Below are positions 51,247 through 59,631 of a DNA stretch of 64,000 nucleotides, in pieces. The translations under genes and the position numbers were made by a program. The stretch covers positions 1 to 64,000 of the forward strand of contig DCMZ01000005.1 in NCBI GenBank assembly GCA_002321895.1. Direction: 5' to 3'. Origin of the DNA: Bdellovibrionaceae bacterium UBA1609 (GTDB taxonomy: Bacteria; Bdellovibrionota; Bdellovibrionia; Bdellovibrionales; UBA1609). How positions within the stretch are numbered: position 1 is the first letter of the stretch; each line of letters starts with the position of its first letter. The notes below the pieces were generated by a model. The model was not told where the DNA came from, made no database searches, and saw nothing but the letters and a program-made list of their open reading frames with translations.

Positions 51247-52629
51247 CTAGTGATTTACTAACTTTCGTAGCTTTTCAAATCGAAATCTAAAAATTCGTGA
51301 AACATCACTTTTTACAAATGTTCCAGCAAATAAAGAGCCTAAGGGCCCGACAGGCAACCGATACGTGACTTCATCCGTCAAATAGGTACCATTTTTGAGA
51401 CTTTCAAAGCGATGAATATGGTGCCATTTGCTATAGGGGCCCTTCTCCTGGTTATCAATAAAACACTGGTTGGGGATCATCTCTAAGATCTTTGTTTGCC
51501 ATTTCATGGGAATTCCGCGCAATGAAATACGATAGAGAATTTTGGTATTTTTTTCTACTTTTTCCGTACTGGATTTTAAAACTTTGAAATTTAAAAAATC
51601 AGGAGTGATTTGTTCCAGATTATAGGGAGATAGGAAGAATTCAAAGGTGGAATCTAAATCTTTGTTTAACCATTGCCATTGGTAATAGCGACGATCCAGA
51701 TAGTGGGTTTTCCAGGAGTACAAATCTTGAAAAGCCTGTTTGATTTCTGTGAAATGAAACTGAAAACCGTGCTCGAGGGAGGCCTCGGGTAGTATTTTTT
51801 GATCTGACAAAGCCAAGGCGGACATTTCTCCATATAGCAATTTAAGTGCAATGGGAGGAACTGGAGCTATGTTGGGCAAATGCATGGCCTTGGAGAACTC
51901 TTCATTAAATTGGGAATTGCTCACGGGTTGAGGAGCCGTTCCGTTATAGATGCCTTCGAATCTTTCGTCTTCGACAGCGGTTTGGAACATTCGGACTAAA
52001 TCGTCAATATGGATCCAGCTCATTTGTCGTTGACCCATACCAATGGGGCCGGCCACCCCTTTTTGGTAGAGTGGTTCGAGTTGGCCGAGGAAGCCCTCTC
52101 CCACTTTTAACACTAAGCCAACGCGAATAATCACTCGTCTTAAATGCTTAGAGAGGTCTTCCGAGGCTTGTTCCCACTTTCTACAGACCATTGGGAGAAA
52201 GGCATCGCTGGAATCCACATCAGATTTCTCATTCAATGGAGTGGTGCCTGAGTTGGGGTAGATCCCAATGGCCGAAGTACCAACAAAGACTTTAATGTTT
52301 TTACCTTCTTCTTGAATGGCTTGGCTGAGATACTGAGTGGCTTTAGTTCGAGAGTTAAGAATCCGCTGTTTTGCTGAATCGGTCCACTTTTGATTGATAC
52401 TCTCACCGGATAAATGAATGACGGCTTCCACATCGTCCAAATTTCCTTTGGGGAAAGGGGTGCTTTCAGGAGATTCCCAAGTGACTATTTCTACGGGCAA
52501 TTCCCATGATTTTAAAAGGTCGGTTTCTGATCTTCGGGTGACAATTTTCACCTGATGATCGGATTTCAACAAAGAGACGCATAAATCGTGGCCAATGGTT
52601 CCCGTAGCTCCTGTAACAAGTATTTTCAA
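51247..52629 (-). CDS. TIGR01777 epimerase with C-terminal SRPBCC-like domain
   Basis: A 460-residue protein. The first 300 residues are an NAD-binding SDR-type domain: VTGATGTIGHDL (near residue 5), HLSGESINQKW, VGTSAIGIYP, FLPMVCRKWEQASED and the GPIGMGQRQMSWIHIDDLV block, all typical of TIGR01777 proteins (cell-division-linked SulA/YfcH family). Residues 300-460 resemble an SRPBCC ligand-binding domain. TTG start with TAGGAG seven bases upstream. Divergent from the TonB receptor. Confidence 0.9.
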   Translation of the reverse strand: MKILVTGATGTIGHDLCVSLLKSDHQVKIVTRRSETDLLKSWELPVEIVTWESPESTPFPKGNLDDVEAVIHLSGESINQKWTDSAKQRILNSRTKATQYLSQAIQEEGKNIKVFVGTSAIGIYPNSGTTPLNEKSDVDSSDAFLPMVCRKWEQASEDLSKHLRRVIIRVGLVLKVGEGFLGQLEPLYQKGVAGPIGMGQRQMSWIHIDDLVRMFQTAVEDERFEGIYNGTAPQPVSNSQFNEEFSKAMHLPNIAPVPPIALKLLYGEMSALALSDQKILPEASLEHGFQFHFTEIKQAFQDLYSWKTHYLDRRYYQWQWLNKDLDSTFEFFLSPYNLEQITPDFLNFKVLKSSTEKVEKNTKILYRISLRGIPMKWQTKILEMIPNQCFIDNQEKGPYSKWHHIHRFESLKNGTYLTDEVTYRLPVGPLGSLFAGTFVKSDVSRIFRFRFEKLRKLVNH

Positions 52630-52767
52630 AGCATGACTCCTAAAATTGGGCTATTAAATCGCCTCCATTATAGCGATTCCCCGTATATATTCAGTTGTAA
52701 AAGTTCTAAATTATTCAAAATTTTGAAAAAATCAGGTGGGGCAGAAGGATTTTTGGTAGGTTTCCCC

Positions 52768-54600
52768 ATGGCTAAGTTGATTCTGATATTTCCCGTATTT
52801 TTTCCTTTCATCGTGTGGTCACAAGTGACAGTGGATGTCCTTGGCGAATCTGTGACCCAAGCACCTCAGCCCGTTTCTCAGGTCAAAGAGCTTGAGGTGA
52901 ACCATTCTGAACTTCTCGTTGAAGAATTATACGAACAGACCAGTTTGGGCGTATTTGGTGTGGAAACTCAGGGGCCGCAAGTGGTTCAAGTGCGCGGTCA
53001 AAGCTCCCATCATACTAAAGTGACTTGGGAGGGCATGGACCTTTCAGAAATGGCCGGTCCAGTCCGATCGGTGAATTGGAGCCAAATGCTTGCCATGCCG
53101 CTGTCCGAAGCGCGTTATCACTCCTCTACTGTTTTGACTCCCGGAAGCTCCACATTGGGTGGTCACATCCAGCTTCTCAGCCCCAAACAGGTTGAAGAAA
53201 CCCGTACGGATTTGCTACTCAAAGGTGATAGTGATCAAGAGCAGTTGGTCCGAGTGAAGAGTCAATGGAAAGCAAAGTCTTTGAAAGGCTTTTTGCAGGG
53301 TAGCTACTTTCAATCGGCAGCCAATCAAATAAACAATTCAAACGGGAGTGAGGAGTTAGACCGTTCTAATGCCCATTCTGTGATGGCCGGTGTCCATTGG
53401 ATTTTGAATTCTCAGAGTCAGCTTGGAGTGAATGTGTTCACCCAGCAAACTCGTGAAGAATTGGATGACTTCGATATGGTAGGGAAGCTGATTGAGGATC
53501 CTGATTATGAGTTAGATACCGTTAGGCAGGGTCTCAATGTGTCCTTGCAGGTAGATAGTGAAGACTATTCTATAAGTGATGAATTTAGAGCCAGCTTGTA
53601 TGGGATCGATCGCAAATCTACAGATATCAAAGATCCTACAGATTCCAGTGACAACTTTAGGGATGATCGTTTTCGTGGATATAGAAGCGAAATGCAATGG
53701 GCCCGATCTTGGAGTCTTCCGTCTGCGCAGAATCATCTGTTTGTCCATGGTGAAGAAGAGGTCGCTCATTTTCGATCAGAAAGTGATTTTACGAATTATG
53801 ACTTTAAAGCGCAGCAATGGGCCACCGCCGTCGGTGCAGGCAGCTCATATAAATTAGATTCAGGAGATGTAATAAAAGGCTCTGCTCGTGGTGACGGGGT
53901 TTCCGGTGAATGGCTTGGGGGAGCCCATTTGAGCTATGAACATCAGTTATCCTCTTTATGGCAAATGAATCTTCAATGGCAGTCCGCTCATCAGCGACCG
54001 AGCTTATCCCAACTTAACGATCCCAACTCGGGAAATCCAGATTTAAAGTTTGAGCGTTCACAGAGATCGGAAATAGAAGTGCTCTATCATCCTAAAAATA
54101 TTGAAATGGGTATGACTTACTTTTTAGGCGATTATAGTGAATTGATTGATTTTGAATTGTCTGGAGATGGAAACTATCGAGCTATAAATACTGGTGAAAC
54201 GGAAATCTCTGGAACCACTTTGGGTTGGAAATGGAATAAAAAAATTGTGGAGACCGGCTTGCAGATTCAAAGATTATGGATAGCTAGTGCATCTCTAGCT
54301 CCTTCTTATAGACCGGAATGGACTGTAAAGTGGAACCAGTCTTGGTCCGTTGCAGAGCGCACTCAGTGGGATTATGGAATGAGTTATGCCACGGACTATT
54401 GGGCCATTGATGGTTTTGAACGAAAATTCATAAAAAGTCCCTATATTGAATCCTTCGCCAAGTGGTCCCGTGAGTTTTCCAATCAATGGAAATTGGGTGT
54501 TCAGTTCTCTAATTTGCTAAATCAGTCCAGCGGGTTTGTTCCAGGATATAGACGAGATGATAGAAAAGTGGCAATGAGTTTGGAGTACAAAGCGTGGTAA
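52768..54600 (+). CDS. TonB-dependent outer-membrane receptor
   Basis: A 610-residue protein. ATG 52768 starts a signal peptide (MAKLILIFPVFFPFIVWS); 60 further in-frame codons upstream are not part of it and overlap the divergent epimerase gene. After a likely TonB box (TVDVL) comes the plug domain (VQVRGQSSHHTKVTWEGMDLSEM, GSSTLGGHIQL) and a barrel of about 22 strands to the C-terminal MSLEYKAW. Small for the class. The substrate is unknown; vitamin B12, haem, siderophores and glycans are possible. The next gene is its own TonB. Confidence 0.85.
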   Translation: MAKLILIFPVFFPFIVWSQVTVDVLGESVTQAPQPVSQVKELEVNHSELLVEELYEQTSLGVFGVETQGPQVVQVRGQSSHHTKVTWEGMDLSEMAGPVRSVNWSQMLAMPLSEARYHSSTVLTPGSSTLGGHIQLLSPKQVEETRTDLLLKGDSDQEQLVRVKSQWKAKSLKGFLQGSYFQSAANQINNSNGSEELDRSNAHSVMAGVHWILNSQSQLGVNVFTQQTREELDDFDMVGKLIEDPDYELDTVRQGLNVSLQVDSEDYSISDEFRASLYGIDRKSTDIKDPTDSSDNFRDDRFRGYRSEMQWARSWSLPSAQNHLFVHGEEEVAHFRSESDFTNYDFKAQQWATAVGAGSSYKLDSGDVIKGSARGDGVSGEWLGGAHLSYEHQLSSLWQMNLQWQSAHQRPSLSQLNDPNSGNPDLKFERSQRSEIEVLYHPKNIEMGMTYFLGDYSELIDFELSGDGNYRAINTGETEISGTTLGWKWNKKIVETGLQIQRLWIASASLAPSYRPEWTVKWNQSWSVAERTQWDYGMSYATDYWAIDGFERKFIKSPYIESFAKWSREFSNQWKLGVQFSNLLNQSSGFVPGYRRDDRKVAMSLEYKAW

Positions 54601-55121
54601 AGTACTTCCTTTATTCTGGGGTGATCCATTTGTCCCTTGCTGGCGCAGTGATGGGGTCCGGAATTTACAGCAATAAATCCTCAGTGGGGTCCACCTCAGT
54701 AGAGATTGAAGTTTTAGCTACCAGCCCGGAACATGATACACTCCCTTCTATGCCTCACCGGCCAAGTTCGTCCGATAACCCAGCGGAATTAGCTTTAAGT
54801 CGTGCAGATAAAGACCAAGGGCAAAACACTCAAATCAATCATTTAAAAGCAGTTCAGACTATAGATTCTATGGATCGCTTAATTGTCATAGGTTCAGCGG
54901 AATACCCTGCGGAAAGTTTGCGTCGGGGCCATCAAGGTGTGGTATTGGCTCATTTGGAATTTGATCAAAGCGGACAGGTAAAGACTTTAAAAATAATTGA
55001 GCCCACTGTGTATAGCGAGCTCAATCGGGAGGCCCTTCGGCTCCTACAAAAAACCCGAATTTCAAATTCGGGTTCTCCAATCTCTCAGCGAGTGAGAGTT
55101 CAATTTAAAATCAAAGATTAA
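54594..55121 (+). CDS. tonB: TonB-family energy transducer
   Basis: A 175-residue protein with one N-terminal hydrophobic anchor (YFLYSGVIHLSLAGAVMG), a polar linker and a TonB C-terminal domain: EYPAESLRRGHQGVVLAHLEFDQSG and the closing RVRVQFKI strand. It spans the periplasm and passes energy to outer-membrane receptors. The linker is short and lacks the usual Pro-rich repeat. GTG start overlaps the receptor stop by seven bases, so the pair is co-translated and probably specific. ExbB/ExbD are not encoded nearby. Confidence 0.85.
   Translation: MVKYFLYSGVIHLSLAGAVMGSGIYSNKSSVGSTSVEIEVLATSPEHDTLPSMPHRPSSSDNPAELALSRADKDQGQNTQINHLKAVQTIDSMDRLIVIGSAEYPAESLRRGHQGVVLAHLEFDQSGQVKTLKIIEPTVYSELNREALRLLQKTRISNSGSPISQRVRVQFKIKD
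55046..55074 (-). terminator. minus-strand terminator inside the tonB coding end
   Basis: Perfect inverted repeat AACCCGAATTT (55052-55062) / AAATTCGGGTT (55064-55074). Read on the minus strand it is a strong hairpin followed by TTTTTTG. It lies 54 bases after the stop of the minus-strand gene at 55128 and inside tonB's last 25 codons. Confidence 0.75.
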
Positions 55122-55127
55122 TGGCTA

Positions 55128-55649
55128 CTATTGTTTCCCAGGATCAGGAGGATTCATTGAACGAACGGATTCCATATAATCTTCCGGTTTGAACTCTGGG
55201 CTAATCATTTTAGGAAAGATCTTTTCGAAGGATTCTTCAAAATTCATCTCGGGGTTTTTCACTTTATAATGAACAATAAAGAAAACCACCGGTTTTAACT
55301 CGTCTACGGATGTATAGGTATCAGGAAACAAGTTAGGTATATCTGTGAATGATACGATTTGCGATGTGATGGCATCAGCCACGACGATCGTACAATCCTG
55401 ATCCGACTCACAAGTGGCGCTAGCGCTTTGGCTATGAGTAGTGATTTCAGGAGTTTCCATAGTTTCAAAGATGGCTTCAATGACTTCACCGATAGAAGCA
55501 TTTGCTCCTTGAGTTTTCTGAGAGTTGCGCTCAGCGGCCTCAGACTCCATATTTATTCTTAAAATATCCAGCATGTAGCTACTGCTTTCTTGAGCAGAAG
55601 CAGTAGCGCAAAACAAAAGGCTTAGGCCTATAACCAAGTATGACTTCAT
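55128..55649 (-). CDS. secreted protein of unknown function
   Basis: A 173-residue exported protein with signal peptide MKSYLVIGLSLLFCATASA and AAGGAG seven bases before the ATG. The mature part is acidic and mainly helical, with one Cys pair (CESDQDC near residues 79-85) and an extended C-terminal region. I recognise no domain. Convergent with tonB, whose coding end contains its terminator. Probably periplasmic. Confidence 0.7.
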   Translation of the reverse strand: MKSYLVIGLSLLFCATASAQESSSYMLDILRINMESEAAERNSQKTQGANASIGEVIEAIFETMETPEITTHSQSASATCESDQDCTIVVADAITSQIVSFTDIPNLFPDTYTSVDELKPVVFFIVHYKVKNPEMNFEESFEKIFPKMISPEFKPEDYMESVRSMNPPDPGKQ

Positions 55650-55800
55650 AGTTCACTCCTTAGGCGGGCAGTATAAAGCGAAGTGTCGGGAAACCCTAGC
55701 TCATTCCATGGGGCTTGAAGAGATTATAACCACCCGAAAACCATTACAAAAACCATGTAAAATCAGAGAGATAGGGGGCGTAACTCATGTAAAATATACT

Positions 55801-56748
55801 TTAATTTACGATCTGGATTTGTCCATTCTCCACTCGCACTTTACCTTTTTTTGCCGTTTTGGAGTCTTTTGCAGCTTGAGCCCCTAAAATCATTCCATTT
55901 TTAACTTCTAGATCCCAATTGTAATTGGCTTGTGGGGTGGGATGAATCTCCACCCGACCGTTTTCTAGCTCCACATCCAATGAAGTGTCGATGTTCTCTA
56001 ATGAAAGGGTTCCGTTTTCTCCATCGATCACTAAAAGGGCTAGGCCTTTTGGGACGGAAATGTCACATCTCAGTCCATTATCCTCATCAAAATCAATTCT
56101 TAGGGTACCATCTTCAATCTCTTGGGAGGGACTAAACGGTGAAGTCGGACTATTTTTAAATGAAATCATTTGGCAGTCCCATTGTATTTCATCTGGCGAC
56201 TCACTGGTAATCAAAGACATTTGTGCATTTTCAAAATCAATTTCAGCTTGTTGAATCCCTTCCGGCACATTCACTGAGCCTTTCACCTGGCTGGTCACTC
56301 GCAATGGGTTTCCATTATGGTAAACCGTCATGTTGGTTTCATCCAGTTTGATTGCGCCACCAAAAAGCTCTACTTTGCCATCGGACTTAATATCAAATAC
56401 GGGAGTGAAAAAGCTGACCATTACTACGAGAGTGACGCAGGCAAGAGCGAATATCGAAATGAATGTGATACCCACCCATTTTACCCAAGAGGTGTCTTTA
56501 TAGGGCTGAGAACCTATGGAGTAAGTCTTCTTAAACCATTTGGCTCTTTCAAAGGGAGTGCCTCCTTCATAAAGTTGTCCGGCCGTGTTTTGTCCTTCGG
56601 GTCCGGAGGTGATGGACTCCTTCAGTCTTTGTAATTCTTCATTTAAAAATTCAACTTTATTGGTGCCCCCTTTTGGCCCCAACTGGTAATCCAATTCCTT
56701 AATAAATTCGTTGATCTGTCTTTGCTCGTCTGCAGATAAGGGTCTCAT
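55801..56748 (-). CDS. membrane-anchored DUF4097-like beta-helix protein
   Basis: A 315-residue protein with TAGGAGA before the ATG. The first 85 residues are cytoplasmic, helical and charged (an anti-sigma-like or zinc-finger-less head). One hydrophobic helix (near 92-115) follows. The rest (from about 120) is a series of short beta strands (KSDGKVELFGGAIKLDETNM, IDGENGTLSLENIDTSLDVELENG) as in DUF4097/adhesin-like beta-helices. Single gene. The role is unknown; in other bacteria this layout is found in envelope-stress or adhesion proteins. Confidence 0.7.
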   Translation of the reverse strand: MRPLSADEQRQINEFIKELDYQLGPKGGTNKVEFLNEELQRLKESITSGPEGQNTAGQLYEGGTPFERAKWFKKTYSIGSQPYKDTSWVKWVGITFISIFALACVTLVVMVSFFTPVFDIKSDGKVELFGGAIKLDETNMTVYHNGNPLRVTSQVKGSVNVPEGIQQAEIDFENAQMSLITSESPDEIQWDCQMISFKNSPTSPFSPSQEIEDGTLRIDFDEDNGLRCDISVPKGLALLVIDGENGTLSLENIDTSLDVELENGRVEIHPTPQANYNWDLEVKNGMILGAQAAKDSKTAKKGKVRVENGQIQIVN

Positions 56749-56940
56749 ATTTTTCTCCTAAGAACGATCATGTAGCATATGGTGAAAGTGTTGTCCAAGT
56801 GTAGTGAGCTGACTCAGATTGATTTATTCAGCCTCAGATTTTTGGTGATTGAAGGCCCAATTTTTAAACAATTCTTCCACAATTGCCGTAAAGATAGAGT
56901 AGGCGAATGGTAATATAGTGGAACGTATATTGAGGAAAAT

Positions 56941-58287
56941 ATGAATATTCGTGGTTTAAATGTCTTAATGCTCTGTAAGGATAAAGACGCCGTTGGGGTG
57001 ATGGAAACCCATCTAGTTTACAAAGGTGTAAACATTCGAGTGACGGAATCGGTTGAGAAGGCATTGAGCCTCATCGATGGTGATCCTCCAAATTATGTCA
57101 TTGTTAGTGTGAACCACGAAGATCCTATGGCCAGAAAGTTGTTGGGGATCTTACAGGGAACCCAGGTCCACTGCATACCCGCAGGAGAGAACAATCACCC
57201 TGACACTTTACAGGCGCTTGATGATATTAATATTGAGCATAGTCTTTATCCGCCACTCAATGGGCCAAGAACTGAATCACTACTTAAATACTTAGAGAAC
57301 CTTAAATTCGCAAAGCAACAATCCAATGCCGTCGATTACACCAAGGGAAAATCAGAAGAGGATGATGGCTCGGATTTGGACTATGGGAAGCAAGAAGAAG
57401 GATTTAAGGACGCATTATCTGAACTCAGTCGGGAGATCAAAAAATCTGGAGCTGTTTCCGGTGGTTCTCCGACGACGGAGGAAGAGCGAATGGCTCTTTT
57501 AGAAAGGGCCATCGCATTTGAGAATGGCGAGGATTACCCAGAACCCAATTCCGAACCCTCACAGATTGAATCTTCAGATGCAAGGGTAGATGAGCCTATG
57601 GGTTCAATGGACATTTGGCATATATTTGATGAGGCCATGCATGGTCTGGATAGTAAAGTGATTCCAGAATCCGGTGAAAATTTAAGCCAAACCACTGAGT
57701 TTTTAGCTCTTTCTTTAGAGAGTGAACACTACCCAGGGTATATTTTTGCTGTGATTGATAGTTCACAGGCCTCGGTAAGAGAGAGTATGTATGCAAAGAT
57801 TGAAGCTCAGCTCGTCGGTATTGTAGAGCAATTCACTCAAGAGGAAATTTCGCTGCAAAAGGTAAAGCTGGAGCTCATGCCTTTTGATTTCAAATTATGG
57901 ATTAAAGGTCTCAGTGGAACGGTACAGAGTTTTGAATTAGAGGATTCCGTAGTGAGTTGGGCCTATGTGGACCGGCCTTTTGAATCTCCTTCTGTAAGCG
58001 AAAGTCCTCATTCTGACTATTGTTCCATTGAACTGCATGATATTCAGCCAGGAACGTCTCTGCCTCATGATTTGTATTTGTACTTACCGACAAATAATAA
58101 ATTCCTAGTCTATACCAGAGAGGGGTTTGGTATTGATTATAAACAACATGGTCGGCTCAATGACAAAAGTGTTAATAAAATGCATGTGAAGAAAAATGAT
58201 GTGGATAAATTTAAGAATTATAAGTTGGAATCAGATGTCACTAATATGGTGGATGAAGTTATGAATGCGGATAAAAAAGCCGCCTGA
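56941..58287 (+). CDS. protein with N-terminal pseudo-receiver fold, otherwise unknown
   Basis: A 448-residue soluble protein. GAGGAAA lies before the ATG. Residues 5-120 look like a receiver domain (GLNVLMLCKDKDAVGVMETHL, then YVIVSVNHEDP). The phosphorylation Asp is missing (Ser at the expected place), so it would be a non-phosphorylatable pseudo-receiver. A Ser/Glu-rich linker (about 125-215) follows and then a 230-residue beta/alpha domain with no recognised match. Upstream of mltA in the same direction, with a 50-base gap. Confidence 0.7.
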   Translation: MNIRGLNVLMLCKDKDAVGVMETHLVYKGVNIRVTESVEKALSLIDGDPPNYVIVSVNHEDPMARKLLGILQGTQVHCIPAGENNHPDTLQALDDINIEHSLYPPLNGPRTESLLKYLENLKFAKQQSNAVDYTKGKSEEDDGSDLDYGKQEEGFKDALSELSREIKKSGAVSGGSPTTEEERMALLERAIAFENGEDYPEPNSEPSQIESSDARVDEPMGSMDIWHIFDEAMHGLDSKVIPESGENLSQTTEFLALSLESEHYPGYIFAVIDSSQASVRESMYAKIEAQLVGIVEQFTQEEISLQKVKLELMPFDFKLWIKGLSGTVQSFELEDSVVSWAYVDRPFESPSVSESPHSDYCSIELHDIQPGTSLPHDLYLYLPTNNKFLVYTREGFGIDYKQHGRLNDKSVNKMHVKKNDVDKFKNYKLESDVTNMVDEVMNADKKAA

Positions 58288-58337
58288 TTTCTTGTTCTTA
58301 CTAGACAGCCATTTCATTTCCCTGATACGATTTTTTC

Positions 58338-59582
58338 ATGAAATATTTGTTGCTCGTTATGTTCCTGTTTGGCTGCGCCCGATCTCCATTAAAACCCGAT
58401 CAGTCGCCATTGAGATTAATTCCTTCACCCAATAAATTGGTTCTCAATGAGGATTTAGATTTTGAAGGATTCATTGTCGCTTTAGAAAAAAACATTGCAC
58501 ACTTAGAGTCTAAGCCGGCACAGTTCACGATGGATTTTGGCACCCGTAAAGTTGTGGCTAAAGATTATGTTGCAGCTCTCAGAGGGTTGCTCGCTCATGC
58601 GAAAACAGTGGATTCGGCCAGGGATTTACAAGGTTATCTGTTGCAGAATTTTGATGTAATGGAAGTCTATGGCACCGATGATTGGGGCCAGGTTTTTATC
58701 ACCTCCTATTTTGAACCGGTTTTACCGGGAAGGCGAAAAAAGACGGGTCGATTCACCCAGCCACTCTATACAAGTCCGAACGATATGACCCTTGTCGATC
58801 TGGGGGAGTTTGCTGAGCTTTTGCCTCAATTGAAGCCCATTAAGGATAAGGTGTTGGAGCAGAAGTCGAGAGGGGCTATCGTCAGAGGTCGACTGGTGGA
58901 AAGAGCTGGAGCTATGCCAAAAGTCGTTCCTTATTTCGACCGCGAGCAGATAGATGAAAAAAAATTGATGGCAAGAAACTCGGCAAAAGTGATTGCTTAT
59001 GTGGATCCCATAGACGCATTTTTTTTACAAATTCAAGGCTCTGGAGTGGTTGAGTTTAGAAATGGACGACGCCTCCGAGTGGGTTATGATTCTCAAAACG
59101 GTCATCCCTATGTGCCAATTGGAAAATATTTATTTGATGTCATCCCCCGAGAAAAAATGAGTTTGCAAACCATTGAAGCTCATTTGAGAAGTTTAAGTTC
59201 TAAAGAGGCGCAAGATATTCTCAATAAAAATCCGTCCTATGTTTTTTTTCGAAAACTGGATAGTCGTGGAATCACTTATTTCGGCACGGAAGTGGAGTCC
59301 GGTCGAACCATCGCAACCGACTATAGGCACTTCCCGAAGGGTGCACTGGCTATACTAGATTTTGAAGCCCCAATATTTGAGCACCCCAGTGACCATGAGC
59401 CCCGAGATTGGTATCCCGTTTCCCGATTGGTTTTCGATCAGGATACGGGGGGAGCCATTCGTGGGCCCGGTCGTGTGGATTTATTTTGGGGAGAGGGTCC
59501 TGAGGCCAAGCAGGCGGCTGGAGTCATGAAGCAGTCGGGTCGGTTGGTTTATCTTGTACCAAAGGGGTTGCAACAGCCTTGA
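58338..59582 (+). CDS. mltA: MltA-type lytic transglycosylase lipoprotein
   Basis: A 414-residue lipoprotein (lipobox LFGC, Cys13). MltA domain: YGTDDWGQVFITSYFEPVLPG, YVDPIDAFFLQIQGSGVVEFRNGRRLRVGY, then the 3D domain with DQDTGGAIRGPGRVDLFWG (catalytic and structural Asp) and AAGVMKQSGRLVYLVP. It cleaves the glycan strands of peptidoglycan, leaving 1,6-anhydro-muramic acid ends. No Shine-Dalgarno sequence; a TAGACA / TACGAT pair 18 bases apart (58302-58331) would start transcription at or just before the ATG. Confidence 0.92.
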   Translation: MKYLLLVMFLFGCARSPLKPDQSPLRLIPSPNKLVLNEDLDFEGFIVALEKNIAHLESKPAQFTMDFGTRKVVAKDYVAALRGLLAHAKTVDSARDLQGYLLQNFDVMEVYGTDDWGQVFITSYFEPVLPGRRKKTGRFTQPLYTSPNDMTLVDLGEFAELLPQLKPIKDKVLEQKSRGAIVRGRLVERAGAMPKVVPYFDREQIDEKKLMARNSAKVIAYVDPIDAFFLQIQGSGVVEFRNGRRLRVGYDSQNGHPYVPIGKYLFDVIPREKMSLQTIEAHLRSLSSKEAQDILNKNPSYVFFRKLDSRGITYFGTEVESGRTIATDYRHFPKGALAILDFEAPIFEHPSDHEPRDWYPVSRLVFDQDTGGAIRGPGRVDLFWGEGPEAKQAAGVMKQSGRLVYLVPKGLQQP

Positions 59583-59631
59583 TCCCTAGACCAGAGGGTG
59601 TTTAAATAGATCTCCATAAATAGGGGGGCCT

